Shown: positions 13,015 through 25,455, counted from the first letter of the stretch. The stretch: 64,000 nt of DNA from Populus alba (GCF_005239225.2 NC_133302.1:13611991-13675990), one strand, 5' to 3'. Notes: generated by a model from the sequence alone, not told the origin. Numbers and translations: made by a program.

Positions 13015-16000
13015 TAAATTATTTTTTCCCCTTCTATTCTCTCTTAACAAAATTGATTTTTGCCTATGTAAGAAAAGAGTAAAGCCAAAAGGAGTAGAAG
13101 CTATTTTTCATATCATAATTAAACATTGAAAAATATTTTTTAATTTATTTTTCATAATAATATCAAATATATATAAAAAATTTTATTTTTAAAAAAATTT
13201 AGTTTTTTCAAAAACCTACTTTTCAAAAAACAATTCCTTCCCAAACAAACAATCAGACAAGATAACATTTTTTTTTTTAGTTCTTATCCATGTTCCCGGT
13301 GATCGAGGAACTCTAACAAACTACACGTTCTAATTTAAGAGATGGTGTCGTCATGCATTCCAATTACAAAGTCATGCGAGTAAGAGGACCACTAAATAGA
13401 TTATACTTGTTCGAGGGAAGTTTTAGGTTAATTGTGGTCGAGTGTTTTAAAGTATTTTTTTTATTTAAAAATATATTAAAATAATATTATTTTATTTTTT
13501 TATAATTTATTTTGGTACTATTATATTAAAAACGATTAAAAATATAATAAATTAAATTTAAAAAATATAATAAATTAAATTTTAACGCACTACAATACCA
13601 TATAGAGGAGCTCAGTTCCATTAATTTTTTTCTCAAGTCACAATTTATCAAAATGGAAGGTCTCTCTTTAAGAAACGCAAACCAAACCAAAATGCATCCT
13701 TATGAATTTAAGCTGCAAAGACTTGTTATAGTACTTCAAAAAACAATTTAATAAATATCTCATTTAAATACGTGTTAGGAATTGTGATAATTATAATAGT
13801 AAAAAGAGGTTAGAAAATATTTTTAGTTGTTATTTTTAAAAAATATATGTTTAGAATTACTGTGAGATGTATTTTTTTACAAGTAAAATAAATTTATAAA
13901 TTAAAAAAAAATTTATTTTAATTTTTATAAAAATAAAATTTAAAAATACAATTATATATAGAGTATTGTCCAGTGTATTAAAAAAAAAAACTATTTTTCT
14001 AACCAAATAGAGTTTTTTCTATGTATTATGTGAAAAAAAAAAAAAACGGGAACTAGAAACGAAACAGTATCTTCTTCTCTCCTTAAAGTCAATAAACAAG
14101 TACAAATTTGTAGGAATCTATTATTATTATTGCTAATTTCAAGATAATATACATGATGTTGATTTCTTACCCGGTTCTGGGTTGGATTTTCCTCCATCTC
14201 CCCTCGATTGAACCGGTTGGATATTCCTCCACCTACCCTCGATTCTCGGTATTTAAATACATTGCTCATCTTCTCCGCTAATTGGGCTCGACTGATACCT
14301 ACTGAATATTCGAATCTCATTTTTTAAAATTATATTTACAAAAATATATATATAAGCTTAAAAAACAAATTATATCTTGATACATAAATCATAAAATTAT
14401 AAAACAGAGTCTAAACCTCAAATTCATGTATGAAATCATAAAAATTCTTAATGAATCATAAAATAAAAACCCATACACTACATTGTAAAATAAAGAGTTG
14501 GTTATAATTTAGTCCTTATAATTTATACAAAAAATTAATTAATCTCAAGTAATATAAAAAATAATTAAATTGTCCCTTGACTAAGGTTGACTATCCTTAA
14601 TTTAATAGTATCTTATATAAAAAAAGATATTTTCTTTTCTTTTTTATTTAAAATGATATTTAATAGTATTTTAGTGATATAAACAATATTTGATCTCTCT
14701 CATTTTACATGTAGCTTTTTAGTTTTAGGTTAAAAAATGCAAGTACAAAATATATATCTTTCAAGTTTAAAATCAATTTTCTTATTAATATATCTTCTGT
14801 TTATCTTAGAGAATATAGTTGTTTTTCTAATTGGAATTATTGTTTTTTTTTATTAAAATATTTTACAATTTTTAAAACAAGTTAAAAAAATTATCAAAGT
14901 AGCATGTCCATATTCTGTGTGATTGAAATCTAAAAAACAAAAATAATCATAAATATGATAAAATAAAGTTCAAAATCTATTTAAAAATATAAAAAAAACA
15001 ATTTGAATCGATCTTTGATGAACAATTTATATATTAATATTATTATTTTAATATCAAATATATAATAATTGAGTAAGGTTATCAAAATCCAAATAAAAAA
15101 TTATAATATTATTAAGAATTATGTCAAAACAAAAGAGTAAATGAATCAACATGATAAAGATTTATTTTGGTATAAAAAAACAAAGTAAAAAAATGATAGA
15201 AAAAATAATAAAAAAAAGTTAGGTCTAATGCCAGGCCCCTAAAAGTAGGCTAGGCATGCACATGCTTGGAGGTTAACTCATTTGTTTGATCTTATTTTTT
15301 TATTAAAGAACAGATGATATGTTATTTATCCTCTTTATTCAAAAAAAAAAAAAAAATTAAAATAAATGAAGCGTCATTTGTTGTAGCATATAATGCATTG
15401 TAGGTTTGTCCAATTTCCAACACCAAAATGGCAAAAAGTTGAAGGAAAAACAATTTTTTTTCCCAACAAGCTAGCCATTTTTCAAAAAAACAATTCACAT
15501 GAAAAATACACAAAAAACACCCAACAAAACCTAAATAAACCCACTTATACCTTTAAAGTAGCAAAAAATTAGTTAAAAATTGAAAAATCAAACCAAGACT
15601 GGATGACTTTCAAAGTTCCAATTTATTTTTTTCCAAAGACAAGAACTAAAAACTATTATTATAAAACACTTTTCATTAAATAGAATATTTTGATATCAAA
15701 CTTGACCATTTTTTTAGCCAAAATTGTGATAACAAATACTCCATTTCTTTATGGCTATTTTTTAATGATTTTTTCTTTTATCCAAGGATTGAATAATAAC
15801 AAAAATAAACTATGGAGCCAAAATAAAATAAAATAAAAAAATTATAGTATAAGGTTTAGATTATCTCATTGGCTCATGTTTTAGTCATTTGTCTTTTAAT
15901 TTAATAGACCTACCATAATTTCAAGGCAAATTTCATCAAATTAGGCTGGAAAGGGACTGAATTGAATAAAAAGAAGGTTTTTTTTTTTTTTTTTTTTTTA

Positions 16001-16055
16001 AATGGAATCATTAACTTCATTGTTTATTTCCTTGATGTTTTAGGGAATTCCTGCT
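13015..16055. other. AT-rich gene-free spacer
   Basis: Three kilobases of very AT-rich sequence with many A and T homopolymers, including a T tract near 15,980. No reading frame resembles a protein family, and I see no terminal repeats that define an element. It is probably decayed transposon sequence. Nothing specific can be annotated. Confidence 0.6.
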
Positions 16056-16299
16056 TGACAGTTTAGAGTCTTTTGAATTAAAATTATGTGTCTTCCTCAT
16101 TGAGAATTACTTATTATATAGGTAGAATTTACAAGCTAAGAATGGAAATAATATAGGCTGATACAGGAAATAATATAAGCTGATTTTTAGCCCTTAGAAA
16201 TAGCTAACCTACAACTAATATATCCCAATAAAAAGGAAAGAATAAAATAGACAAGAATTTGCTGGCATTAAATGTGTAAGTATAGGTATTCCTTTGACA
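16056..16299 (-). repeat. 3' LTR of the copia element
   Basis: 244 bp, starts TGACAGTTTAGAGTC and ends CCTTTGACA. It is homologous to 26432-26685 but lacks a short internal stretch present there. The adjacent CTGCT at 16051-16055 is one copy of the target duplication. Confidence 0.92.
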
Positions 16300-16312
16300 T
16301 CACCCCTCAATT
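16300..16312 (-). promoter_or_regulatory. Polypurine tract of the copia element
   Basis: On the minus strand the bases directly before the 3' LTR read AATTGAGGGGTGA, a typical purine run that primes plus-strand DNA synthesis. Confidence 0.75.
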
Positions 16313-16445
16313 GATGCTACGGTAAATCGATAAGCATCAATTTGCCAGTGAGGAAAATGGATGTTGACGGGGCATGGATTTGGTAAAGATATCTGCAATT
16401 TGTTAGAGTGGTGGAGAATATGTGGAAGGGTGATAATTTGATGAA

Positions 16446-17752
16446 TCATACGCTTTCCCTTATTGAGTGACAATCAACCTCAATGTGCTTGATGTGTTCG
16501 TGATAGACAGGGTTGGCTGTAATTTGGATGGCATTAGTGTTGTCAGCATGAAGTGGAGTACGATAAACTGGACAGAAACCGAGTTCCGTGAGGAGACCAC
16601 GCAACCAAATGATCTTAGAGCAAGCAACAAACATGGCTTGATACTCAAGTATGCTTCAGTAGATGGATTTGGAGAACGTGGTCTTGTTTCTTGTATTTCC
16701 ATGAGATAAGGGCATCACCAAGAAACATACACCCGCCGGTAGTAGATTTCCTGGTGTCAGGGCAACCGACCCAATCATCATCACTATAGGCTTGTAGTTG
16801 AAGTGAAGAACCTGTAGGGAAAAATAAGCCACGACTAGAGAGTACTAAGAAATAATGTAGCGCCAAATTATACGGCGGACAACTGATAGATGGAGATGCC
16901 TTGGTGTTTGCATGAATTTGCTGACAATGTGAACAACATAAGAAATTTCTGGTCGAGTAATAGTTAGATAGATAAGACTAATAACTAGCTTCTGATAGGT
17001 AGTAGGATCATCAAGAAGCTCCTCATCATCACGATGATATTTCATATTAAGTTCCATGGGAGTGTCAACCGAAGTAGTGTTGGTGAGGCCGGTTAACTGA
17101 ACTAGTTCCTGACTATACTTGTGCTGATGTAGGAAGAGACCGTGAGGTTGATGATGAACTTCCAAGCCTAAAAAATAGGTGAGCTGACCAAGGTCTTTCA
17201 TGTGGAATGTAGAATGCAACAAAGTCTGAATTACAGAGATTGCCTCCAAGTCAGAGCCAGTGATGACGATATCATCCATATAAACAAGGAGGACAAAGAT
17301 ACGTATGGATGTCTTTTGTAGAAAGAAAGAGGAGTCATACTAACTTTGAGTGAAGGAGAAACCCAGCAATGTGGATCGAAACTTGTCAAACCATACTCTC
17401 GGTGCTTGCTTCAAACCATATAAAGAATGTTTCAGTTTGCAAACATCATTAGATGAGGAAGTGGACATACCAGAAGAAAGTTTCAGGTAAACGTCTTCCT
17501 TGAGATCACCATGAAGGAAGACATTCTTGACATCCATTTGATATAAGGTCCAGGATTGAAGATGCAACAAGGGCGAGTATAGTTCGGACAGTGGTCATTT
17601 TGGCGACTGGTGCAAAGGTCTCATTATAGTTAAGACATATTCCTGTTTGTTGCTAAGTCCACTAACCGAAGCCTTATAATGGTCGATAAGACCTCATCAG
17701 AATGACGCTCGATAAAAAACACAAATTACTGCCAAAAGGGATTCACAGATGA
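16446..17752 (-). pseudogene. Copia reverse transcriptase and RNase H, broken
   Basis: Reading leftward on the minus strand, the fragments are: an RT start with the NETFAPVAKM-like motif near 17,610; QMDVKNVFLHGDLKEDVY at about 17,540 (the first RT catalytic Asp region); LYGLKQAPRVWFDKF; the catalytic box YMDDIVITGSD near 17,275; and KDLGQLTYFLGLEV. RNase H follows with YSDDDWVGCPDTRKSTTG near 16,790 and the terminal HADNTNAIQIT and HIKHIEVDCH motifs. These are ordinary copia motifs. Several stop codons and frame changes interrupt the region (near 17,340, 16,850 and 16,640), so no full protein is encoded. Its upstream end is cut by the LTR element at 17756. Confidence 0.9.
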
Positions 17753-17755
17753 GGG

Positions 17756-18676
17756 TGATGCGAACCTCGTGATCACGCAACCCACAATCAAGATTGAGAT
17801 CTGATCCTGGAAACCCGAAAAAGGTCTGATAGGAGTGTGACACAATGGAAACCTGTCCCAAGGCACCAACACTATTGGAAAGAGTAGAATGACGCCACGA
17901 AGCCAATTAATCTTCGATAAGTCAGATTCGGTTCGTTCAAGAACTGAAGAATGCAAGAATCACTCTCACACATTAAAACTGAAAAATTCAGAATAATATT
18001 CATCAAAGTTGCTAAAATTTTGGTCTACATGAGTTTAAATAGTTCTTGAAAAGTTAACCCTAATGGACCCCTTATGTGGACTTATATGAGATCCCTCAAA
18101 ACTGGCCCAAAACCTAAACTGGAAAAGACCATAACCTGATCCAAACAAGCCTTGAACCCTAACTAAAAAAAAAGTTTTAATTAAGCCCAAACATTAAAGA
18201 AAATAATAAAAATAACTAATCTATCATTAAATACCACCAACTCTTCTTTCCTTGTGTAGCTAGGATGAATAAGGAATCCTTATAAGAAAAAGGATTTCTG
18301 AAACATTAATGAATCATGCCACACTTTAGATTATATTGCAGCTCATTAAAAAGATCCTTGTGGAACTAGGAAATTCCCAAACAAGCTCTGCACATTCTTG
18401 TAGGAAAAGAATCCTAACCAAATAGGAAGTCCACAAGTCAAATGGAAGTAAATAACAAAAATTTGTATAGCCTCCGTTGACAGTATTGCGGTTCCTTCCC
18501 AAAATTCGATTGACCTGACTTTGTGTTTAACCGAAGGTATAAAACATGTTTGGAGAGTCCACATAAAATATTAGCCCGATCCAACGGTCGAATTGAGAAT
18601 TATGACTGTTGCGCTTTTTACGCCAAATCCGAAATCTAACCTTACTTGGGTTGTATCACAGGGCTGAACCGTATCA
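17756..18676 (-). repeat. 3' LTR of the nested non-autonomous element
   Basis: 921 bp, beginning TGATGCGAACCTCGTGATC and ending CTGAACCGTATCA. It aligns along its length with 20248-21186, with many small indels. Confidence 0.9.
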
Positions 18677-18690
18677 TTCCCTCTCTCTTC
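18677..18690 (-). promoter_or_regulatory. Polypurine tract of the nested LTR element
   Basis: Read on the minus strand the bases next to the 3' LTR are GAAGAGAGAGGGAA, a clean purine tract. Confidence 0.78.
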
Positions 18691-19500
18691 AAGAAGATTC
18701 ACCCACGAATCTTGAATAGTTTTAATGGTGACTTCAGTAGCCTCTTGTTTAAGCCTTCAGAATCCCCTTATTGCTAACACCTTTCTCCAACAACACTATA
18801 TAAAAGTAGTGACTGGCAAGAATTTCAAATAAGCACGCCGTACTAACCATTTGTGTACATACTTTTGAATGATAACCACAACAACTCTCCTTCGTCTTTC
18901 ATCCTTTTGACATTGTACCTCTTTTTTCCATGAAGCTTGAAGATCATAGAATAATCTTCTACACTTATCAGCTTCTCGTTCTAAAACCCCAAACCATGGC
19001 TCAGTTAAAAAGTAGTATTGTTGCTATCGTTGATCTACAATCCTCCTCTGTTCCTCTCCCTAGCTAGTGAATACATCGACACAGATAGGAGGAAAAAAAA
19101 CAAGAAGACGAGCGAAAAGAATAGAGTTTATAATAGGAAGACACAGATTTAGATTTCGAGATTACGAGAATTTGACTTTTGTTTGGACAGAACTTATCGA
19201 AAAAAAAAAACAAATGCGAAAGTGTTGAAAATGGACTCAAACAACAGCCAAATATCAAAATATGAATGATAGTATAATGGAAGGAACGAAATAAACAAAA
19301 CAAACAAGTTTTGTGAAAGATAACACCAAACAGACCTGTTACGACAAAAACAAGACGCTAGTTCAGGAACCTAAAGAACGCGATATCAAAATGACCTCAG
19401 AATTTAATATGTAGTATTACAATATTATGAAATCACCAAAAATCAATTTATAGGTCGTTCTCTATTATTTCTAGGTTAACCAAAATCCTTGTATGATCAG

Positions 19501-19975
19501 TTTGCGGTAGAATTGAACCTTCAAATTAAAAACCTCCAGAAGTCCGGTATCAAAATATGCCAAATTTTATATTAGGTGCGTACTCATTCCCCAATACACA
19601 TGATTATGAAGTTTCAATTGATTCTAAGGTGGTTTGCTTATGGTTCACTAATAGTAGTGTTTCTACGGCAAAATTAAAACCTCAAAAATCAAAACCTTAA
19701 GAACAATATCAAAAGAATAGCCCCCAAATTTTTTACATATGATGCATTATCACCCCAATAGACTGAATTAGGAAGTTTAAATTGATTCTGAGGTGATTTT
19801 CTTATGGTTCTCTAAAATAGGTTTCTACGGCAGAATTGAATCATCGAATTAAAACCTCAAGCAAAAGACATCAGAATAACCCAAATTTGAAAATATGATG
19901 CGATCTCACTCCCAATACTAAATATAAAATTTCAATTAATTTTGAGGTGGTTGCTTAAAGTTCACTAAGAGTTGT
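19501..19975 (-). repeat. Diverged ~155 bp tandem repeat inside the nested LTR element
   Basis: Three successive units begin at 19501, 19660 and 19821 and a fourth starts at 19976. Each opens with a version of TTTCTACGGCAGAATT and closes with a version of GAGGTGGTTTGCTTATGGTTC. The copies are clearly related but well diverged. There is no coding potential. Confidence 0.8.
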
Positions 19976-20233
19976 GTTTCTACGACACAAATTTAATGAT
20001 CCTTCAAATTTCAACTAATCCCTCTCTCTCTCTTTCTTTTTTTTATTTTATTTTTAATATACTGATATGATTAGAGACAGTAACAAGATGAAAATATAAC
20101 CTTTTTTTTTTTTGCTTAGATGACACAGACATGAAGAACAAGAAGATGGACGCAAACACTGAAAAAATTAAAAGGAACACTAAAAAAAAAAATCAAAAAT
20201 CACGAAAAGGACATGACTTGTTTCGGAGCGTAA

Positions 20234-20245
20234 GCTCTGATACCA
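20234..20245 (-). promoter_or_regulatory. Primer-binding site (initiator tRNA-Met) of the nested element
   Basis: The minus strand reads TGGTATCAGAGC two bases inside the 5' LTR. This is a 12-base match to the complement of the plant initiator tRNA-Met 3' end. Confidence 0.88.
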
Positions 20246-20247
20246 AC

Positions 20248-21186
20248 TGATGCGAAACCTCGTGATCACGCAACCCACAATCAAGATTGAGATTTGATCA
20301 TGAAAACCCGAAATAGGTATGATAGGAGTGTGATACAATGGAAACCTGCCCTACGACACCAATACTATTGGAATGAGTAGAATGATGCCACGAAGCCAGT
20401 TAATCTTCGATAAGTCAGATTTAGTTCGTTTAAGAACTGAAGAATGCAAGAATCACTCTCACACGTTAAAACTGAAAAATTCAGAATAATATTCATACAA
20501 AGCTGCCGAAATTTTTGGTCCTTACATGAGTTTTTTAAATAGTTCTTGAATAAGTTAACACCTAATGGACCCCTGATGTGCTTTATAGGTCATCCAAAAC
20601 TGCCAAAACCCTAAAGGACTGAAGCCCATAACCTGACCAAACAAGCTTTGGACCCGTAGCTCATAAACAAAGTTTTAATAAGCCCAAACATTAAAGAAAA
20701 TAATAAAAATAACTAATCTGTCATTAAATATCACCAGCCCTTCTTTCCTTGTGTAACTAGGATGAATAAGGAATCCTTATAAGAAAAGGATTCTGAAACA
20801 TTAATGAATCATGCCACACTTTTAGATTATATTGCAGCTCATTAAAGATCCTTGTGGAACTAGGAAATTCCCAAAACAAGCTGCCACATCCTTGTAGGAA
20901 AAGAATCCTAACCAAATAGGAAGTCCACAAGTCAAATGGAAGTAAATAAACAAAATTTTTGTATAGCCTCCGTTGACTAGTATTGCGGTTCCTCCCGAAA
21001 TCCGATTGACGTGAATTTTAACTCAAGGTAGTGAAAAACATGTTGGAGAGTCCACATAAAATATTAGCCCGATCCAACGGTCGGATTGAGAATTATGACT
21101 ATTGCCGTAAACCTGGACTGTTGTGTTTTTTTATGCCAAAATCGAACTAACTTACTTGGGTCGTATCACAGGGCTGGACCGTATCA
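20248..21186 (-). repeat. 5' LTR of the nested non-autonomous element
   Basis: 939 bp, beginning TGATGCGAAACCTCGTGATC and ending CTGGACCGTATCA. It is the partner of 17756-18676 and is followed by the AGGG flank. Confidence 0.9.
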
Positions 21187-21190
21187 AGGG

Positions 21191-21836
21191 CATGGAACAT
21201 CCCAGTTTTGGTTTTCTTCAAGTGCGAGAAGTTCAGTTTCAATGGCTTTTTGCCAACACTCATGCTCCATTGCTTTTTTATAAGATGAAGGAAGAAAAGT
21301 AGAAGACAAGGTGGCTGTGAAAGATGAGGGAGAAGAGTACCCATACCTATCAGGGGGTCTACGAACCCGAGTACTTTGTCGATGAGAGGAAGTTGGCAGT
21401 TGCTTAGAACAAGAGCATTAAATCGGAGAAGGAACTTGAGGGGGCTTGGGTGGGTCTGGAGGCTGGTGGGAAGTAGTAGATGAACGTCTTTGATATACTA
21501 GGAGAGGCTTAGAAGGGACTGGAGCTGCAGAAGAGTTAGTAAACATAGGCAAAATAGAAAATGGAGGAGGAACATGATCCTAATGCATGGAAAAGAAATA
21601 TTGGTTTTCTAGAAAGATCACATTTCTAGAAATTGAAATGTGACGCAGATTTAGGTCATAGCAAAGAAAACCTTTCTGGTGTACTGAATATCTTAGGAAA
21701 GCACATTGAATTGATTCAGCCGTGAGTTTTGTGCGTTCATGTGCAGGAAGATCAACATAACAGACACAACCAAAGGTACGGAGGTTGGAATAAGTTGGAG
21801 TATGACCAAACAACCTGATAAAAGGAGTGTCGTGGT
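21191..21836 (-). pseudogene. Copia integrase C-terminus to RT linker fragment
   Basis: The minus strand encodes LFGHTPTYSNLRTFGC near 21,800, the conserved copia motif after the integrase core. It continues to a region near 21,590 and then a poorly conserved linker ending in an ENQNWDV-like RT lead-in at about 21,195. The fragment is bounded by the Harbinger-like insertion on its right and the LTR element on its left, and carries stops. Confidence 0.82.
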
Positions 21837-21839
21837 TCA

Positions 21840-24350
21840 GAGCATCTCCAATGGGAAATGCCATATTGAAGAGCTAAATGAAGAAAATGGCTTTTTGAAT
21901 AGTGTAAATATAGCTTTTTGGATTATGTGCATTCCAATGGTAAAAAAGCTATTTACAAAAGCCATTTATATTTTAATATATTTCATGTTAAATTAATTTT
22001 AATATAATTATAACTAATTTAGATATTTTATATATAAATATTATGATGTTATTAATTATATAATTAATATGAGTATTTATAAAAGTAACATAAAATTAAT
22101 GAAGTATATGAAAGTTAAAAATATAATTTAAAATTTATTTATATGAAAATATTTTAATTTTAAGTTTTTTAATGTTATTGTTAAATTTAATTTTTTAAAA
22201 GTTTTTATGTTTTCATAATTTTCAAGTTTTTTTATGTTTTTTTTTTTCATTTGTTTGTTATCTTTCAAGTTAATTAATCCTACTTGTTATTGCTAAGTGT
22301 TAGAGGAACTTTAAAAAAGTATTATGAATTGATATCAATTTCATAACAATGTATTTAAAATAACCAAGAATTTTTCTACATATTTAATTAAAATACATTA
22401 CATAACAATAAATCAATCAAAGTTAATTAAAAATCAAAACCTCTCTTTAGCATAATTTCTAACTTTCTATTTTAAAAATACGTTGCAGAAATTGGATCCA
22501 AATTAGAAATATCCATTTTCATAATTTGTTCTTCTTTCTCAATCCTGTCCAATTCTTGTTTCTCTTGACTTTGTTGAATCATCATGACTTGTTGCTCTAA
22601 ACATAATTTTCCTGTCTTGTTTCTTCTGAATCCTTAATTTCAACTAGAATATCCTGAATTGTTGTAAGAGATTCGTTACAGTTGCATCCCCAACTTTATC
22701 TTTTTCCTTGTCTATGTTTAAGTCGTTCCTTTGCAGCCTTCTGACCTATTGGTTATCTTGATAAATCAATGGTTCACTATCTTCTCCTAAACTAAAAGAA
22801 TCAGGGGTAGATGGGAGTTGATGAAGCCGGACTTGCATTGGCATGACTTTTGTTTCTTTGTTTGACCTTTGATGTTGACTTGCACGCTCAAATTGCCTAA
22901 TTTGGGTTCTTTTTTTAAGATAACCCAACAATGTTCTATGTTGAAATTGTTTGCCAACGCAAGAAGCATACATTTGCCGAGCATCATTAATCTGGTAAAA
23001 AAATAAATTAATTAAATAATATTAAATATATGTTAAACAATTTAACATAGAAATGAATATTAACATTACCCTTGATTCTTCGGTCATTCCACTTTGCTGA
23101 CGATTTTCAATTTGAGTAACAAATCCAACAAATTTACTGACTTCTCTATTTATTTCTTGCCATCGTACTTGAGATGCTTATTTGTGAACTATTATTCAAG
23201 TTTCCTCCATTCTCTACAAAGTAAGCATGTACGCGAGCCCATAACTGTTTTGTTTGTTGATCAACTCCTGTAATTGGATCCTTGCTTGTATTTAGCCATG
23301 CAGAGACAAGTAAACAATCCTCCTCTGGTGAGAAATTTTTACTTCTTTGTGATTTTTTTGCCGAATGAACATTTAAATTCGAGCATGTTAAGTCATCAAT
23401 TAATTGATTAGAATCACTTGGTTGAGAGAGAATATCTTCTGACTCACTCATTAGAAAATTGGTAAAAGAGCTTGGAAAATTTGAATCCATCTACATTAGA
23501 AAAAAAAAAAAAAAACTCAAGTTAAAACCTTATTATAAGAGAGTATAAAAGAAGCTCACATTCAATGTCTAACAATTTTGTAGTTTTCATACATGCGAAT
23601 TAATAATAAGCATTACCTTCTACTTGTTCTAACATAACAATTTGACCATTTTTTAGAACTAAAAGAGAATCAATATATTGGTTTAATTGCATTTTTAAGA
23701 AGACAAAATATAATTGACCTCAAATTAAAACAGACAATCAAAAATAAATTTTAAATATGTAACTCTATCTTTTTATCAATATCAACTACCATTATTAATT
23801 CCTCTCAATTTTATCAAAGATAACAACATAAATAAAAATTGTCTTCCTTAACCCATATTAAAAACATAAAATAATAAAGAAATAAAACTCATCACAAATA
23901 TTAAATTAACAACAAAAGGTTTAAAAAATCAAGAGATATAAAAACAAAAATAGAAAAAGCTTTTAAAACAAGCATACCTTTTAATTTCAGCTAATTAACA
24001 CAACCGATGTTAATAATTAACCGGGGAATAATTGATTCTTGTCTTTTTAAATTTGAGAGAAGGGTGAGGCACAATACAAAAATTTAAAACTCCAAGTTTT
24101 TTCTTCATGTATTTATAGAAAAATTTTTCTATATTAAAAAAAAAAAAAAAAAAGAGTTGTTGGCCAACGGCTATAAAAATAGCCGTTGGCCATTTTGGCC
24201 ATTTCTACAGTTAAATGTAGAAATGGCTGTTAAGAAAGCAAAAAGCCATTTTGGCTATTGGTTTACCTCTTCTGTTGGAATGCAAATAGTAAAGAAATAA
24301 AAGGTAAAAGCCATTTGGCTCTTCATTTGGCTGCTCCGTTGGAGCTGCCC
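21840..24350 (-). mobile_element. PIF/Harbinger-like element carrying only an ORF1-type gene
   Basis: The 2511 bp element has inverted ends GAGCATCTCCAATGG (left) and GGGCAGCTCCAACGG (right end read on the minus strand). TCA flanks both sides (21837-21839 and 24351-24353) as a 3 bp target duplication. It interrupts the copia integrase reading frame exactly between a HLINRLPPPTL motif and the NHDTPF motif. The interior contains a NAM-associated/SANT-like ORF1 remnant on the minus strand. I find no DDE transposase, so the element is a deletion derivative or ORF1-only relative that relied on transposase in trans. Confidence 0.85.
22472..23490 (-). pseudogene. Harbinger ORF1-type (NAM-associated C-terminal domain) protein, broken
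   Basis: The start at 23490 gives a protein opening MDSNFPSSFTNFL with an acidic N-terminus. It continues with a SANT-like segment FSPEEDCLLVSAWLN (around 23,325) and KQLWARVHAYF, then a frameshift near 23,180 and RWQEINREVSKFVGF. A short intron (about 22,992-23,067) follows, then INDARQMYAS, another frame change, and EHCWVILKKEPKL. A charged coiled-coil-like tail ends in MKMDISNLDPISATYF at the stop 22472-22474. This architecture is the plant family often mis-named glutathione S-transferase T3-like, the DNA-binding partner encoded by PIF/Harbinger elements. At least two frameshifts and several stops mean it is not functional. Confidence 0.8.
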
Positions 24351-24353
24351 TCA

Positions 24354-24792
24354 ATGTGGGGGGAGGCAATCTGTTTATGAGGTGGACAACAGTGTAGAGA
24401 GCTTTATACCAAAAACGAGAAGGTGTAGACGACTCTAAGAGAAGAGTACGAACAACATCAAGAAGATGACGATTCTTTCTTTCAGCCACCCTATTTTATT
24501 GTGGTGTTGAAGGACAAGACCGTTAAGAAGTGATGCCATAATGCTGTAAGAAGTCTTGAAACAAATGAGACATATACTCACCCCCATTGTTAGAACAAAG
24601 GATTTTGATTTGGGCTGAAAATTGGGTTTGGATATGTGCATGAAAAATCTTAAAAACAAAAAATACTTTGTCTTTAGAATGAAGGAAATAAATCCATGTG
24701 AAATGGCTATAGTCGTCAATAAAAGTGATAAAGTATTTGTAATTAGCATGAGAAGTGACTGGTGCCATGCCCCACACATCACTATGTATCAA
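24354..24792 (-). pseudogene. Copia integrase core, broken
   Basis: The minus strand encodes MIHSDVWGMAPV (first catalytic Asp) near 24,790, then FITFIDDYSHFTWIYFL, then CSNNGGEYMS near 24,590 and AERKNRHLLDVVRTLL (the Glu region) near 24,485. In most copia integrases the second motif reads with Asp before NGGEY; here it is Asn. A frame change near 24,490 separates the second and third motifs. The coding region is cut at 24353 by the Harbinger-like insertion. Confidence 0.87.
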
Positions 24793-25101
24793 ATTGAAAG
24801 GTTGGACTACGTGTGGTGTGTGAATAGGAAGGGACAGAGTTTTACTTTTACCATGCCTACAAGAATTGCAATCAAACTGAACAACACTAAGAGAAGGTGA
24901 ATCTTTATTTCCAAGAAAACCAGATTTTCAATAAATCATGAAAGAGCATTAGATTTTTGGATATCCGAGACGTTTATCCCATGCTCAGTAATCAACATGA
25001 GCAGAATTATAAGTGACAAAGGGCAAAGAAAAAGGAGACAAAGGAAATTGAAGAGGAAAAAGAAATCCCACTTTAGGCCCCCTCGCGATCATCCTCCCTG
25101 A

Positions 25102-25455
25102 CTATTGATCCTGCACAACACAACTAGGTTTGGAAAATTCCTGTTTACAATCATTTTTAACCAACTGACCGACATACACAAGATTGGTGCTAAGACCAGG
25201 TGATACAAAAACATTAGTGAGAGAGGGAGAAACATCACCAGTGGCCGTGATAGGTAAATGATTGCCATCAGTAGTATGAATTTTGAGATTTCCAAAATAT
25301 TTGTTGACATTGGTAGAAGAAGCAGCATTGTTTGTCATATGATTGGAAGCCGCGGAATCAAAACACCAAGGAGATGATGTAGAAAGATTTTTACCTGAGA
25401 GTCCCAAAGCTGAAAATGCAAAAATGATCATTTGTTGAATCATGGCAGGAGTCAT
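25102..25455 (-). pseudogene. Copia protease and pre-integrase region
   Basis: The minus-strand frame includes WCFDSAASNHMTNN, the aspartic protease active-site region; the usual family motif has Gly where the first Ala stands. After it come DGNHLPITATGDV and LSTNLVYVGQL. The frame is open from the gag side but ends at about 25,100 in a stop and continues degraded to the integrase. The His/Cys zinc region near 24,850-24,900 is only partly readable. Confidence 0.82.

Larger units (their letters stand above)
17756..21186 (-). mobile_element. Non-autonomous LTR retrotransposon nested in the copia RT region
   Basis: Two LTRs of about 0.93 kb flank a 1.57 kb interior with no recognisable gag or pol. 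The element reads on the minus strand. The primer-binding site (20234-20245) and polypurine tract (18677-18690) are both correctly placed. AGGG flanks both ends (17752-17755 and 21187-21190); the fifth base differs, so the duplication is 4 bp or an imperfect 5 bp. The insertion splits the copia frame between an ENQNWDVP-like motif on the right and the RT start on the left. The interior carries a diverged tandem repeat. By size and content it is a LARD/TRIM-like element that would need enzymes from a partner. Confidence 0.88.

Noticed and set aside
16467..16709. Plus-strand open frame across the RNase H region
   Set aside because: Antisense shadow of the minus-strand copia coding sequence. The same applies to plus-strand frames near 21,740, 24,620 and 25,560.
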